From Janibacter sp. HTCC2649 (GTDB lineage: Bacteria > Actinomycetota > Actinomycetes > Actinomycetales > Dermatophilaceae), in NCBI RefSeq assembly GCF_000152705.1, contig NZ_CH672413.1:372001-436000 (forward strand): a DNA stretch of 64,000 nucleotides, written 5' to 3'. The position numbers were made by a program, and so were the translations under genes. Below, one piece after another: positions 25,372 through 34,928 of this stretch. How positions within the stretch are numbered: position 1 is the stretch's first letter; every line of letters begins with the position of its first letter. The notes under the pieces were generated by a model. It was not told the DNA's origin. It made no database searches and worked only from the letters and a program-made list of their open reading frames with translations.

Positions 25372-26907
25372 TCAGATGTCGCGGAAGATCTCGATGGTGG
25401 CCCCGAGAGCGTTGAGTCGCTCGGCGAGATCTTCGTAGCCACGGTTGATCACATAGACGTTGCGCAGCACGGAGGTGCCGTTGGCCGCGAGCATCGCGAG
25501 GAGCACGACGACACCGGGGCGCAGGGCCGGCGGGCACATGACCTCGGCCGGACGCCACTTGGCGGTACGACCGGTGATCATGACGCGGTGCGGGTCGAGC
25601 AGCTGCACCTGGGCGCCGACCTTGGTCAGCTCGGTGAGATAGATGGCGCGGTTCTCGTAGACCCAGTCGTGGATCATCGTCGTGCCCTCGGCGCAGGCCG
25701 CGATGAGCGCGAAGAACGGCAGGTTGTCGATGTTGAGGCCGGGGAACGGCATCGGCGCGATCTTGTCGATCGGGGCCGTGAGCTGGCTCGGCAGGATCGT
25801 GATGTCGGCGAGGCGCGTGTGGCCGTTCTTGGCGAGGTACTCGTCGGAGATCTCGTACTGCAGCCCCATGCCATCAAGGGTCGCGAGCTCGATCTCGAGG
25901 AACTCGATCGGCGCACGCTCGATGGTGATCGAGGACTCCGTGACGACGGCCGCGGCGATGAGGCTCATGGCCTCGATCGGGTCCTCGCTGGGGGAGTAGT
26001 CGACGTCGACGTCGATCGACTCGCAGCCCGTGACCTTGAGGGTCGTCGTGCCGATGCCCTCGATCCTGACGCCGAGGCGCTCGAGGAAGAAGCAGACGTC
26101 CTGGACCATGTAGTTCGAGGAGGCGTTGCGGATGACCGTCGTGCCCGGGTGGAGGGCGGCGGCGAAGAGGACGTTCTCGGTGACAGTGTCGCCGCGCTCG
26201 GTGAGCACGATGGGCTTCTCGGGGCGCGTGTTCTTGTCGACCTTGGCCTCGTAGGAGCCGTGCGTGGCCGCGACGTCGAGCCCGAACGCCTTGAGGGTGG
26301 CAAGGTGCGGCTCGACGGTGCGCGTGCCGAGGTCACACCCGCCGGCGTAGGGCAGCGAGAACGTGTCGAACTGGTGCAGCAGCGGTCCGAGGAACATGAT
26401 GACGGTGCGCGTGCGGCGGGCGGCCGCGACGTCGATGGCGTCGAGGTCGAGCGTGGCCGGCGGGATGATCTCGAGGTCGCTGCTGTCGGGGAGCCAACGC
26501 ACCTTGACGCCCATCGAGGTGAGGACCTCGATGATGCGGTTGACCTCCTCGATGCGCGCGAGGTTGCGCAGCGTGGTGCGGCCCTTGTTGAGCAGGGCGG
26601 CGCACAGGAGCCCGACCGCGGCGTTCTTGGACGTCTTGACCGGGATCGAGCCGGACAGCTTGGCGCCACCGACGATCCGCAGGTGCTGGGGGCCGCTGTG
26701 GCCGAGGGAGACGAACTCGCTGCCGAGGGTCTCGCCGACGCGGGCGAGCATCTCGAGGCTGAGGTTCTGACGGCCCTGTTCGATGCGGGCGACGGCGCTC
26801 TGGCTCGTGCCGAGCTTGTCTGCGAGCTCGTTCTGGGTCAGGCCCTGATGGCGGCGCGCATCCCTGATCAGGGTGCCGATCCGGGTGAGGTAGCTGGACT
26901 CAGTCAT
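25372..26907 (-). CDS. murA: UDP-GlcNAc 1-carboxyvinyltransferase with fused N-terminal XRE helix-turn-helix
   Basis: A 511-residue fusion. Residues about 8-62 are a Cro/XRE DNA-binding domain (IRDARRHQGLTQNELADKLG, then SQSAVARIEQGRQNLSLEML). Residues about 73-505 are an EPSP-synthase-fold MurA. Key MurA features survive: KNA (94-96), the PEP-binding Cys191 in AGGCDLGTRTVE, Asp in PGLNID and the YENRA motif. It should catalyse PEP transfer to UDP-GlcNAc, the first committed step of peptidoglycan synthesis. The sequence is divergent from ordinary MurA, so it may be a second, regulatory paralogue. An A+T-rich dyad stands just upstream (26919-26936). Confidence 0.88.
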   Translation of the reverse strand: MTESSYLTRIGTLIRDARRHQGLTQNELADKLGTSQSAVARIEQGRQNLSLEMLARVGETLGSEFVSLGHSGPQHLRIVGGAKLSGSIPVKTSKNAAVGLLCAALLNKGRTTLRNLARIEEVNRIIEVLTSMGVKVRWLPDSSDLEIIPPATLDLDAIDVAAARRTRTVIMFLGPLLHQFDTFSLPYAGGCDLGTRTVEPHLATLKAFGLDVAATHGSYEAKVDKNTRPEKPIVLTERGDTVTENVLFAAALHPGTTVIRNASSNYMVQDVCFFLERLGVRIEGIGTTTLKVTGCESIDVDVDYSPSEDPIEAMSLIAAAVVTESSITIERAPIEFLEIELATLDGMGLQYEISDEYLAKNGHTRLADITILPSQLTAPIDKIAPMPFPGLNIDNLPFFALIAACAEGTTMIHDWVYENRAIYLTELTKVGAQVQLLDPHRVMITGRTAKWRPAEVMCPPALRPGVVVLLAMLAANGTSVLRNVYVINRGYEDLAERLNALGATIEIFRDI

Positions 26908-26918
26908 GCCGAATAGCG

Positions 26919-26936
26919 TATGTCAAATATGAGATA
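26919..26936. promoter_or_regulatory. A+T-rich imperfect palindrome upstream of XRE-murA
   Basis: TATGTCAAATATGAGATA is an 18-bp dyad with 14 symmetric positions. It starts 12 bp upstream of the start codon and is strikingly A+T-rich for this genome. It is a natural candidate for binding by the XRE domain of the MurA fusion (autoregulation) and overlaps the likely promoter. Confidence 0.45.
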
Positions 26937-27001
26937 ACGCAAGCCTGCGCGCCACGCACAGGTTCCCCGGCAGACGCCCTCACGCATGCCACCATGTCGC
27001 T

Positions 27002-27496
27002 ATGACAGGGGTCCCGACGCGTGAAAATCTTCCTTGGTATGCCGTGGGCTGGCGGTTGGTCGTGAGCGTGGCGGTCGTGGTCATCGTCGCTGCGGGCACC
27101 CTCGTCGGCAACGACGGCTGGTGGCCCTTCTCACCCATGTCGCAGTACGCCTTCTCGGTGAAGAACGACGGCGTCATCAACTCCTTGACCATGGGGGCTC
27201 TCACCGTGGATGGCGAGGAGATTCGGGTGCCCTTGTCCAAGGAGAAGATCGGCATCGAGCGCTCCGAGATCGAGGGGCAGGCACCGCGCATCATCAACAA
27301 CCCGGGCCTGCTCCAGGACGTCGCAGTGCTCCACCGCCGCCGCCTCAGCCATGAGCCGGCCTATCGCACCATCTGGTTGCAGAACACCCAGCGCGACATC
27401 CGCACGGGCACGACGACGGTCAAGACCCTCGTCTCGTGGAACGTCGTCGATCCCGCCAATCCGGCGCCGAGCGGCATCTCGCAGGATGCTCGATGA
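27002..27496 (+). CDS. Single-pass membrane protein of unknown function
   Basis: A 164-residue protein with one N-terminal transmembrane helix (about residues 17-36, VVSVAVVVIVAAGTLVG). A mainly polar extracytoplasmic part follows, beginning with NDGWWPFSPMSQYAF. No family is recognised. The stop overlaps the start of the next gene (ATGA), which encodes a multi-pass membrane protein, so the two probably act together. No clear ribosome-binding site precedes ATG 27002. Confidence 0.7.
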   Translation: MTGVPTRENLPWYAVGWRLVVSVAVVVIVAAGTLVGNDGWWPFSPMSQYAFSVKNDGVINSLTMGALTVDGEEIRVPLSKEKIGIERSEIEGQAPRIINNPGLLQDVAVLHRRRLSHEPAYRTIWLQNTQRDIRTGTTTVKTLVSWNVVDPANPAPSGISQDAR

Positions 27497-28362
27497 GGTC
27501 GGTGCGCACGTTCCTCGCGCCGTCCCTGCCCCTCGCCCGGGTGGCGTGGATGCGCCGCTTCATCTACGCGTTCGTGTGGCTGGACGTGTTGTGGATCGTC
27601 ACCGACCCCATTCCGCACGGTGACGTCCCGGCGAGTCTCTACCGAGGGCTCAGCGTGCGGTCCCTGCTCGGCATGCCGGCGCCGTCCCACACCTATGTCC
27701 GGGTCCTGCTCGCGCTCATCCTGATCAGCTCGCTGTGTGCGGCCCTCGGGCGCCTTCCGCGACTGGCCGGATGGGTCACCGCGATCGGAATGCTCGACTG
27801 GGTCAGCAACGCCTTCGCCTACTCCAAGGTCGATCACGACCACTTCGCCCTCATCGTGGCGCTGTTCGTGCTGCCCACCGTGGGCCGGGCCAGCATCCGC
27901 GACGTCGAGGTTCGCTCGGAGGCTGCGGGCTGGGCCATCCGGATGATCCAGATCGGGGCCGTCTCGGTCTATGCGTTGTCGGCCTGGGCCAAGATGCGCT
28001 TCGGCGGCTGGGGCTGGGCCAACGGCGCGACCCTCATCTGGGCCCTGACGCGCCGACCCAACGGCATCGGACCGTGGGTCGGGTCGCACCCGTCGCTCAC
28101 CCACGCGCTGCAGTGGATCGTCCTCGTGGCCGAGTTCTGCGCGCCGATCATGCTGTGGCTGCGTGGCAAGGCGCTCTATGTCGCGTTGTCGTTCTGGGCG
28201 GGCTTCCACCTGAGCACCTACCTCATGCTCAAGATCCACTTCCTGCCGTTGGCGGTGTGCCTGCTGGCCTTCCTGCCGCTGGAGCGCATCGGGTCCGTCG
28301 CGGATCGGCTCGCACTGGTCCGCTCGCGGCGGGCAAGGGTGAGCACGCAGGTCGCCGAGTAG
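27493..28362 (+). CDS. Multi-pass membrane protein, possibly HTTM/gamma-carboxylase-like
   Basis: A 289-residue membrane protein with about six to seven hydrophobic segments and conserved-looking aromatic/charged loops (YSKVDHDHFAL, WAKMRFGGWGWANGATLIW). The overall pattern resembles HTTM-domain proteins, the membrane module also found in vitamin K-dependent carboxylases, but I am not certain of the family. It is translationally coupled to the preceding single-pass protein by an ATGA overlap. The substrate and role are unknown. Confidence 0.65.
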   Translation: MRSVRTFLAPSLPLARVAWMRRFIYAFVWLDVLWIVTDPIPHGDVPASLYRGLSVRSLLGMPAPSHTYVRVLLALILISSLCAALGRLPRLAGWVTAIGMLDWVSNAFAYSKVDHDHFALIVALFVLPTVGRASIRDVEVRSEAAGWAIRMIQIGAVSVYALSAWAKMRFGGWGWANGATLIWALTRRPNGIGPWVGSHPSLTHALQWIVLVAEFCAPIMLWLRGKALYVALSFWAGFHLSTYLMLKIHFLPLAVCLLAFLPLERIGSVADRLALVRSRRARVSTQVAE

Positions 28363-28410
28363 CGAGCGCGCCCACGAAGGGCGAGGGGGCGGCATACCCG
28401 CGAAGGTCTG

Positions 28411-29697
28411 TCAGCTGGCGTCGGGATGGGCCGCGAAGGCCCGGGCCAGCATCGGCGCGACGATCTCGGCCTGCCACTGCCGGACGCCGTAGTCGTAGAG
28501 CGCCTCTGTGAAACCGGCCTCGTCACGCTCCGTCGGAGGTCGCCACACGGCCCGCCGCAGCGGGTCGGGCGAGATGACGTTCTCGATCGGGATCTGGCGT
28601 TCTTCGGCGTATGCCGTGAGCTCGGCTCGCGTGGCCGCCAACCGTTCCGCGGCGATCGGGTCCTTGTCGGCCCAGGAACGCGCCGGCGGGGGTCCGTCGG
28701 AACGGATCGTGCGCTGCGGCAGGTCTGCCTCGTCGATGGCGTTGGCGCGCTTGACCGCAGCCACCCACTGGCGGCCGTAGCGCGAGATGGCTCGGTGCCC
28801 GCTCGGGAGATCGGCCGGTGAGGTCGGCGCCTCGGTGGCAATGGAGATGAGACCTGCGTCGGGCAGGATCCGGCCGGGGGAGGTGTCGCGGTCGCGGGCG
28901 ATGTCGTCACGGGCGTACCAGAGCTCGCGCACGACGGCGACGCCGCGACGGCTGCGGATCGTGTTGAGTCCGCTGGTGCGACGCCACGGGTCGACCCGCT
29001 CGGTGGGCTCCCACGTGAGCAGCGCCTCGAACTCCTGGCGGGCCCACTCGGACTTGTCCTGGCGCGCGAGGTCGACGCCCATGAGGTTGCGGAGCTCGGT
29101 CAGCACCTCGACGTCGAGCGCGGCGTAGCGCAGCCACGGCTCGGGCAGGGGGCGCGTCGACCAGTCGACGGCCGAGTGCTCCTTGGCCAGAGCGAGACCG
29201 AGGTAGTGCTCGACGACGGCGGCCAGACCCACGCGGGGGAGTCCGAGGAGTCGGGCGCCGAGCTCGGTGTCGAAGAGCTGGACGGGGCGCAGCCCGACCT
29301 CCGCCAGGCACGCGAGGTCCTGGGTGGCCGCGTGCAGGATCCACTCGGCGCGGCCGATGGCGTCGTTGAGGGGAGAGAGGTCCGGGCAGGCGATCGGGTC
29401 GATGAGCCAGGTGCCGGAGCCCTCACGGCGCACCTGGATGAGGTAGGCGCGCTGGCCGTAGCGGTAGCCCGAGGCGCGCTCGGCGTCGACCGCGACAGGA
29501 CCTTCACCGGCGGCGATCGCCTCGGCTGCCTCGGTGAGTCGACGCTCGGTCTCGACGACGTCAGGCGTGCCGTCGGCGGGCTCGTTGAGGGGTGTGGGAG
29601 GGGGAGGCGACGGCTCTGTGTCATCGGCGATGTCGGTGTCTGCGGCGATGTCGGCGTCTTCGGTGGGGTCGGACGCGGTGGAAGGAGCGTCGGTCAT
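28411..29697 (-). CDS. rnd: Ribonuclease D-like 3'-5' exonuclease with HRDC domain
   Basis: A 428-residue protein. After an acidic, Pro-rich N-terminus (about 50 residues) comes the DEDD exonuclease domain: VAVDAERASGYRY (DxE), HAATQDLACL and YAALDVEVL. A C-terminal HRDC-type helical domain follows (WVAAVKRANAIDEADLP region). It should trim the 3' ends of stable RNAs. ATG 29697 lies 1 bp from the stop of the upstream DUF3000 gene, so the two form an operon. Confidence 0.88.
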   Translation of the reverse strand: MTDAPSTASDPTEDADIAADTDIADDTEPSPPPPTPLNEPADGTPDVVETERRLTEAAEAIAAGEGPVAVDAERASGYRYGQRAYLIQVRREGSGTWLIDPIACPDLSPLNDAIGRAEWILHAATQDLACLAEVGLRPVQLFDTELGARLLGLPRVGLAAVVEHYLGLALAKEHSAVDWSTRPLPEPWLRYAALDVEVLTELRNLMGVDLARQDKSEWARQEFEALLTWEPTERVDPWRRTSGLNTIRSRRGVAVVRELWYARDDIARDRDTSPGRILPDAGLISIATEAPTSPADLPSGHRAISRYGRQWVAAVKRANAIDEADLPQRTIRSDGPPPARSWADKDPIAAERLAATRAELTAYAEERQIPIENVISPDPLRRAVWRPPTERDEAGFTEALYDYGVRQWQAEIVAPMLARAFAAHPDAS

Positions 29698-29698
29698 G

Positions 29699-30286
29699 TC
29701 AGCGGCGGGGCCCGGGCAGGGCGACGACGCCCTCGGGCAGGGGAGGGAGGCCAGCGATGGTGCAGAGCAGATCGGACCAGGCGAGAAGGTGCTGACCGGC
29801 ATCGGGTCCGACGGGGGTCCACGACGCGCGCACCTCCATCTCGACACTGGCCGGACGGTCGGCGAGACCGGCGAAGCTCTGGCTGACGACTCGGGTGACG
29901 GTGCCGGCCTCGTTGATCGCCTCGACGTCGCGGTTGCCCAGGGCGTCAACGAGCCAGGACCAGCCCACTTCACCCAGGAGCGGGTCAGCGGCGAGCTCGG
30001 GTTCGAGCTCGGCGCGGGCGAAGGTCACGGCGCGCCACTCGCCGCCCCAGGGCTCGGGTGCGGACGGGTCGTGGAGGAGGACGAAGCGGCCCGAGGCCAG
30101 CTCGTCCTCGTCGTCGGCGGCGGAGCCGAGCACATCGGCGGTGAGGGCCACGGCATACGGAGCGATCCGTTGCGGTGCGGGCACCTCGGTGATCCGGACC
30201 TCGGGACGCAGCCGGACGTGCCTGAGCGCCTCGAGAGCCTCGGTGAACTCCGGGGACTCGCGGCCAGGAAGAGAGCGTGTTGCCAC
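29699..30286 (-). CDS. DUF3000-family protein
   Basis: A 195-residue soluble actinobacterial protein with the DUF3000 pattern: EALEALRHVRLRPEVRITEVPAPQRIAPYAVAL near the start and GGEWRAVTFARAELEPELAADPLLGEVGWSWL in the middle. The function is unknown. It commonly accompanies RNase D and heme genes in actinobacteria, as it does here (hemE is 1.1 kb away). GTG 30286 is the only start that gives the standard N-terminus; the Shine-Dalgarno is weak. Confidence 0.78.
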   Translation of the reverse strand: MATRSLPGRESPEFTEALEALRHVRLRPEVRITEVPAPQRIAPYAVALTADVLGSAADDEDELASGRFVLLHDPSAPEPWGGEWRAVTFARAELEPELAADPLLGEVGWSWLVDALGNRDVEAINEAGTVTRVVSQSFAGLADRPASVEMEVRASWTPVGPDAGQHLLAWSDLLCTIAGLPPLPEGVVALPGPRR

Positions 30287-30449
30287 CTGATGAGGGTATG
30301 CCGGGTGGCTGGGTTCGCGTCGAGGCCACGCCGGGGTTGTGCCGCCATGACCAGCCCGGACCACGTTGCATCGATCGCCGCTGGGCCATCGATCCGGCGG
30401 ATCCGGTGGGCGCCCTGGCGTTCGCGGGCCGGATCGCGGACCCATGGGC

Positions 30450-30480
30450 GAGCACTCACTCCTAGGCTGCGTGAGTGCTC
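30450..30480. promoter_or_regulatory. Inverted repeat covering the EamA start codon
   Basis: GAGCACTCAC (30450-30459) is perfectly complementary to GTGAGTGCTC (30471-30480), separated by 11 nt that contain the presumed -10 TAGGCT (30463-30468). The right arm includes GTG 30475. It may be an operator at a leaderless promoter or a translation-blocking hairpin. The rest of 30287-30449 shows one GTATGCCG copy and nothing else recognisable. Confidence 0.4.
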
Positions 30481-31308
30481 TCACTCCTTGCCCTCGCGTC
30501 CTCGGCGGTGTGGGGGACCTCGGACTTCTTCGGTGGCCTCATGGCCAAGCGGCTTCCGGCCGTGGCAGTCGTGGGGATCACCCAGGGCCTGGCGTTCCTC
30601 CTCCTCTGTCTCGTCGTCCTCGTCCGGTTGGCGCTCGGCCACCCGCCGGAGTGGGGGAGCTGGGTGGGCTGGGCCGTCCTGGCCGGAGTCAGCGGCTCGA
30701 CCGGGCTCGTCGCCTTCTACACGGCACTGGCCAGCGGCACGATGGGCGTCGTCGCACCCATCGCGTCGATGGGCGTCCTCGTCACCGTCGGCCTCGGTGT
30801 TTCGACGGGCGAAACACCGTCGCCCTGGGTGTGGGTGGGTATCGCCGTGGCCGTCGTCGGGATCGTGCTCGCGTCCGGTCCCGAGATCTCCGGCGCCGTG
30901 TCACCACGTCCGGTGCTCCTCGCCTGCGTTGCCGCTGCCGCCTTCGGTCTCGGCCTCTTTTCCCTTGACCGGGGTTCGCGCGACTCACTGCTCATGACGT
31001 TGTGGGGGATGCGGTTCACCTCGGTCGTGATCTTTGCCCTGGCGGCGCTCGTGCTCCGGTCCGTCGGTGGCGCCGGACGTGCCCACCTGCTGCCCCTTGC
31101 TGCGATCGGCTCGGCCGACCTGCTGGCCAACACGCTCTTTGCCACAGCCTCCTCACGCGGACAGGTGAGCGTCGCCTCGGTGCTGGGCTCGCTCTATCCG
31201 GTCGCGACGATCCTGCTGGCGCGCATCGTCCTGGGGGAGCGGCTGCGCCCCATCCAGCAGATCGGTGTCGTGCTTGCTCTGGCTGGCGCCGGCATCATCT
31301 CGCTCTGA
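30475..31308 (+). CDS. EamA/DMT-family transporter
   Basis: A 277-residue inner-membrane protein with ten hydrophobic helices arranged as two EamA repeats (ALASSAVWGTSDFFGGLMAK at the start, LGSLYPVATILLARIVLGERL near the end). The drug/metabolite superfamily exports or imports small metabolites; the substrate cannot be inferred. GTG 30475 appears to be the start of a leaderless mRNA (TAGGCT 6 nt upstream) and lies in an inverted repeat. Confidence 0.85.
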   Translation: MLSLLALASSAVWGTSDFFGGLMAKRLPAVAVVGITQGLAFLLLCLVVLVRLALGHPPEWGSWVGWAVLAGVSGSTGLVAFYTALASGTMGVVAPIASMGVLVTVGLGVSTGETPSPWVWVGIAVAVVGIVLASGPEISGAVSPRPVLLACVAAAAFGLGLFSLDRGSRDSLLMTLWGMRFTSVVIFALAALVLRSVGGAGRAHLLPLAAIGSADLLANTLFATASSRGQVSVASVLGSLYPVATILLARIVLGERLRPIQQIGVVLALAGAGIISL

Positions 31309-31390
31309 CCCTCCCACCCTCTTCCCCACGAAGACGGGGAGGGGGTATGGGCCGAGAGGGCAACCAGTGGTGAGGTGAGAGGATTCCGCG

Positions 31391-32419
31391 GTGATCTCCG
31401 ACAGCCCGCTCGTCCTTGCCGCCACCCGCCAGCCCGTCCCGCACACCCCCGTGTGGTTCATGCGCCAGGCCGGTCGTTCGCTGCCCGAGTACCGCGCGCT
31501 GCGAGAGGGCACCGTCATGCTGGAGGCCTGCCGCACGCCTGACCTCGTCACCGAGATCACGATGCAGCCCGTGCGTCGGCACAACGTGGACGCGGCGATC
31601 TTCTTCTCCGACATCGTCGTGCCGCTCGCGGCCGTCGGCGTCGATCTCGACATCGTCCCGGGCACGGGACCCGTGGTGCCGGCACCGTTCCGCACGCGCG
31701 CGGACCTCGACCGTCTCCCGGAGCTGACCGCCGACGCCATCCCCGACATCACCGAGTCGGTGCAGCGACTCGTCGGCGAACTCGGGTCGACGCCGCTCAT
31801 CGGCTTTGCCGGCGCACCGTTCACCCTCGCGTCCTACCTCGTCGAAGGTGGGCCCTCGCGCACCCATGAGAAGACCAAGGCGCTCATGCACGGCGACCCG
31901 CAGCTCTGGAACGACCTCTGTGAGCGCCTCGCCCAGATCTCCGGCGCCTTCCTGCGCGTCCAGGTCGAGGCCGGAGCCAGCGCCATCCAGCTCTTCGACT
32001 CCTGGGTGGGGGCGCTCCCGAGAGCCGACTACACGGCATACGTGCAGAAGCACTCGGCCACAGCGCTCGCCGCGGTCGCAGACCTCGGTGTGCCGCGCAT
32101 CCACTTCGGTGTCGGAACCGGCGAACTCCTCGACCTCATGGGCGAGGCGGGGGCCGACGTCGTCGGCGTCGACTACCGCGTCTCACTCACCGATGCCGTT
32201 GCGCGACTGGGGGATGCGTATGCCGTGCAGGGCAACCTGGACCCGGCTCTGCTGGGTGCGCCGTGGGACGTGCTCGAGGCCCGGGTGCGCGCGATCGTCG
32301 ACGAGGGGCGCCATGCGCCGGGACACATCTTCAACCTCGGCCACGGAGTCCCGCCGCATGCCGACCCCGACGTCCTCACGAGGATCGTCGACGTCGTGCA
32401 CGAGCACTCAGCCCGCTGA
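31391..32419 (+). CDS. hemE: Uroporphyrinogen decarboxylase
   Basis: A 342-residue enzyme that decarboxylates uroporphyrinogen III to coproporphyrinogen III. It has the N-terminal signature [16 protein letters not shown], the catalytic-loop Asp in [28 protein letters not shown] and the C-terminal [17 protein letters not shown] 31391 is preceded by GAGGAT 6 nt away, and no better start exists. It begins a heme biosynthesis stretch with hemY and chdC downstream. Its 3' end overlaps the convergent DUF4349 gene by 12 bp. Confidence 0.96.
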   Translation: MISDSPLVLAATRQPVPHTPVWFMRQAGRSLPEYRALREGTVMLEACRTPDLVTEITMQPVRRHNVDAAIFFSDIVVPLAAVGVDLDIVPGTGPVVPAPFRTRADLDRLPELTADAIPDITESVQRLVGELGSTPLIGFAGAPFTLASYLVEGGPSRTHEKTKALMHGDPQLWNDLCERLAQISGAFLRVQVEAGASAIQLFDSWVGALPRADYTAYVQKHSATALAAVADLGVPRIHFGVGTGELLDLMGEAGADVVGVDYRVSLTDAVARLGDAYAVQGNLDPALLGAPWDVLEARVRAIVDEGRHAPGHIFNLGHGVPPHADPDVLTRIVDVVHEHSAR

Positions 32420-33376
32420 CGGGGGCATCGGTCCGCCAGGGCCCGCCGGCTGGACCAGGGGTGCGACGTAGGCCGGCCGCAGTGCCCGACGACGGCGCAT
32501 CCACCAGATGACGGGAGCGAGCACGAGGCCGATCGCGACGGCGAACGGAAGCACCGCGCCGATGACCGTGACGAGGACCGCGAGGGAAGCGGTGAACGCC
32601 GACCATCCGGCCTTGAGGCCCGACAGGAAGCCACTCGAGGCGATCGGCTCCTCGAAGTCGTCCGTGGACAGCGAGATCGAGATGGGTGACATCGTCACCG
32701 AGTCCTTGAGATTGGTCAGCTGTGCCGTGAGGGCGTCGAGGTCTGCCTGACGGGCGGACAGCTCGTTCTCGAGAGAGACGAGATCGCCCACCGTCGTCGC
32801 CTTGGCGAGCAGCTCTCGAATCCGGGCGACGCTCGCCGTCATGGACTTCACGCGGGCCTCGGTGTCGACGTAGGTCGCCGTGACGTCCTCGGTCGAGGTG
32901 TTGCGGAACTGCAGGTCGCCGACCTTCTCGAGAAGCGTGATCGTCGCGTCCAGTGAGTTCGACGGGACGCTGATGGTGATGGACCCGGAGGTGTTGCTGC
33001 CCGCCGCACCGGAGTAGAGCTCCTCGGACAGCACGGCACCGTTCTGCTGGGCGGCGATGGCCCGGATGCGCGTGGCCGACTCCGTGAGGCCCTTGACCTT
33101 GAGCTGGAGGTTGGCGCGCCGGACGAGCTTCTGGTCCACCCCGGCCCGAGCCTGGTTGGTCGCCCCGGACTTGCCGGTGCTGTCGGCCTCGAACGCCTTC
33201 CCGGCGTTGTCCTGCGGTGCGACCTCCCCGCTCGCGGCCTGCGCGCCGCTGTCAGCGGAGTCGTCGCCGCCGCCACCGCACGCGCTGAGTCCACCCATTG
33301 CGAGGAGGCCGGCGAGAGCGGCGCCCGCGAGGCGGCGGCGCACGTGCCCGGAGGGGCGCAGAACCTGGTTGCTCAT
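32408..33376 (-). CDS. DUF4349-domain lipoprotein with C-terminal membrane segment
   Basis: A 322-residue envelope protein. A signal peptide with lipobox LSAC (Cys about residue 33) leads into a Ser/Gly/Asp linker. The DUF4349 domain follows ([28 protein letters not shown] through the coiled-coil-like [22 protein letters not shown]). Near the C-terminus is one long hydrophobic helix ([28 protein letters not shown]) and a basic tail. It is probably anchored at both ends; its function is unknown. It lies between hemE and hemY on the opposite strand. Confidence 0.85.
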   Translation of the reverse strand: MSNQVLRPSGHVRRRLAGAALAGLLAMGGLSACGGGGDDSADSGAQAASGEVAPQDNAGKAFEADSTGKSGATNQARAGVDQKLVRRANLQLKVKGLTESATRIRAIAAQQNGAVLSEELYSGAAGSNTSGSITISVPSNSLDATITLLEKVGDLQFRNTSTEDVTATYVDTEARVKSMTASVARIRELLAKATTVGDLVSLENELSARQADLDALTAQLTNLKDSVTMSPISISLSTDDFEEPIASSGFLSGLKAGWSAFTASLAVLVTVIGAVLPFAVAIGLVLAPVIWWMRRRRALRPAYVAPLVQPAGPGGPMPPSAG

Positions 33377-33502
33377 CGTGCTCTCCACTTCTCCGGATGG
33401 ACCGGCTGCTCGAAACTCTTGGTGGTGAGACTGCTCTTCGTAGGTCACGGGTTCCCACGATCCGGGTCACGAGTTGATGACGGCCGGTGAGAGAGTGGGT
33501 CG

Positions 33503-34924
33503 GTGAGCGCAGCCGCACCCGATGCCCGCCCGTCCGTCGTCGTCATCGGCGGTGGAGTTGCTGGGCTCACGGCGGCCCGCGATCTGCTCGTGTCCATGCC
33601 GGGAGCCCAGGTGGTGCTCCTCGACGCGTCCGACCGGGTGGGCGGCAAGGTGCGGCGCGAGGAGATCGGCGGACACCTCGTCGACGTCGGCGCGGAGGCG
33701 ATGCTGGCCGTGCGACCCGAGGCCCTCGATCTCGTGGGTGAGCTGGCCGACTCGGCGGAGGTCGTGACTCCGACGACGACCTCGGCGCGAGTGTGGTCCC
33801 GCGATGGGCTGCATCCGTTGCCGCGCACCCGAATTGGCGTCCCATTCGCTGACTCCGTCGTGGCGGGTCTCCTCACCGCTGACGAGGAGTTCCGGATGCG
33901 TGCCGAGGCCGAGGCGCCCGAGGTGGGCGACGACGTCTCCGTCGCCGACTACATCGGTGGTCGGTTGGGTTCCGCTGTCGTCGACCGTCTCGTGGAGCCA
34001 CTCCTGGGTGGTGTGTATGCCGGCCAGTCCAGTCGGTTGTCCCTGCGCGCCACGATGCCGGCCGTCTGGGCGATCGCCCGGGCGCGCGGATCCCTGCTGG
34101 CGCCACCGGTCGTCGACCCGCAGGCTGGCACGGCGCGACCACCGTTCATCGGCATCGCGGGTGGCGTGGGCCGCCTGGCCGAGCTGCTCGCGGCCGACAT
34201 CGAGAAGCGTGGGGGAGTCATCGAGTCGGCCACGATCGTGCGCGGTCTGGAGCGCACCCCCAGTGGATGGTCCGTCCTCAGCGGACCGACGACCCAGCCG
34301 CGCCGACTCGAGGCGGACGCCGTCATCGTGGCCGTCCCCCCGCCAGCGGCCTCCAGGCTGCTGTCCCCGATCTCGTCGGCTGCGGGTGTCGCGCTGGGGG
34401 AGATCGAGATGGCGTCCGTCGCCGTGATCACCCTGGCCGTGCCCAGGGCCGAGGTCGCGTCGTGGCAGGGCTCGGGTTTCCTCGTTCCTCCGGTCGACGG
34501 CCGAGGCATCAAGGCCAGCACCTTCAGCTCGGCCAAGTGGGGCTGGCTCGCAGCGGAAGGTGACGACACGGCATACCTGCGTGCGTCTGTCGGACGCGCG
34601 GGCGAGACCGCGTCCCTGCAGCGTGACGATGCCGACCTCGTGGCCCTGGCAGTGCGCGAGATCTCCGAAGCGGTCGGCGCCCCGCCGCTCACGCTCATCG
34701 ACAGCCACGTCCAACGATGGGGTGGCGGCCTGCCGCAGTACACCGTGGGACACGTTGAGCGCATTGCCCGCGTGGCCGGAGCGGTCGCGGAGGTTCCTGG
34801 CCTGGAAGTGGCCGGGGCGGCATACCAGGGCATTGGCCTTCCGGCCGTCATCGCGTCTGCGCACGCGGCAGCGGCGGCGACAGCGACCCACCTGAGGGCG
34901 GTCGCGGCGCGCGCGCGAGAATGA
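33503..34924 (+). CDS. hemY: Coproporphyrinogen III oxidase / protoporphyrinogen oxidase-type flavoenzyme
   Basis: A 473-residue FAD amine-oxidase-fold protein with the dinucleotide motif [17 protein letters not shown] and the second FAD motif [15 protein letters not shown]. The C-terminal FAD-contact segment contains [12 protein letters not shown] and [12 protein letters not shown]. In actinobacteria, which use the coproporphyrin-dependent pathway, HemY homologues oxidise coproporphyrinogen III to coproporphyrin III (also called CgoX). The next gene, chdC, supports that assignment. The start is GTG 33503. Confidence 0.93.
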   Translation: MSAAAPDARPSVVVIGGGVAGLTAARDLLVSMPGAQVVLLDASDRVGGKVRREEIGGHLVDVGAEAMLAVRPEALDLVGELADSAEVVTPTTTSARVWSRDGLHPLPRTRIGVPFADSVVAGLLTADEEFRMRAEAEAPEVGDDVSVADYIGGRLGSAVVDRLVEPLLGGVYAGQSSRLSLRATMPAVWAIARARGSLLAPPVVDPQAGTARPPFIGIAGGVGRLAELLAADIEKRGGVIESATIVRGLERTPSGWSVLSGPTTQPRRLEADAVIVAVPPPAASRLLSPISSAAGVALGEIEMASVAVITLAVPRAEVASWQGSGFLVPPVDGRGIKASTFSSAKWGWLAAEGDDTAYLRASVGRAGETASLQRDDADLVALAVREISEAVGAPPLTLIDSHVQRWGGGLPQYTVGHVERIARVAGAVAEVPGLEVAGAAYQGIGLPAVIASAHAAAAATATHLRAVAARARE

Positions 34925-34928
34925 CGGC

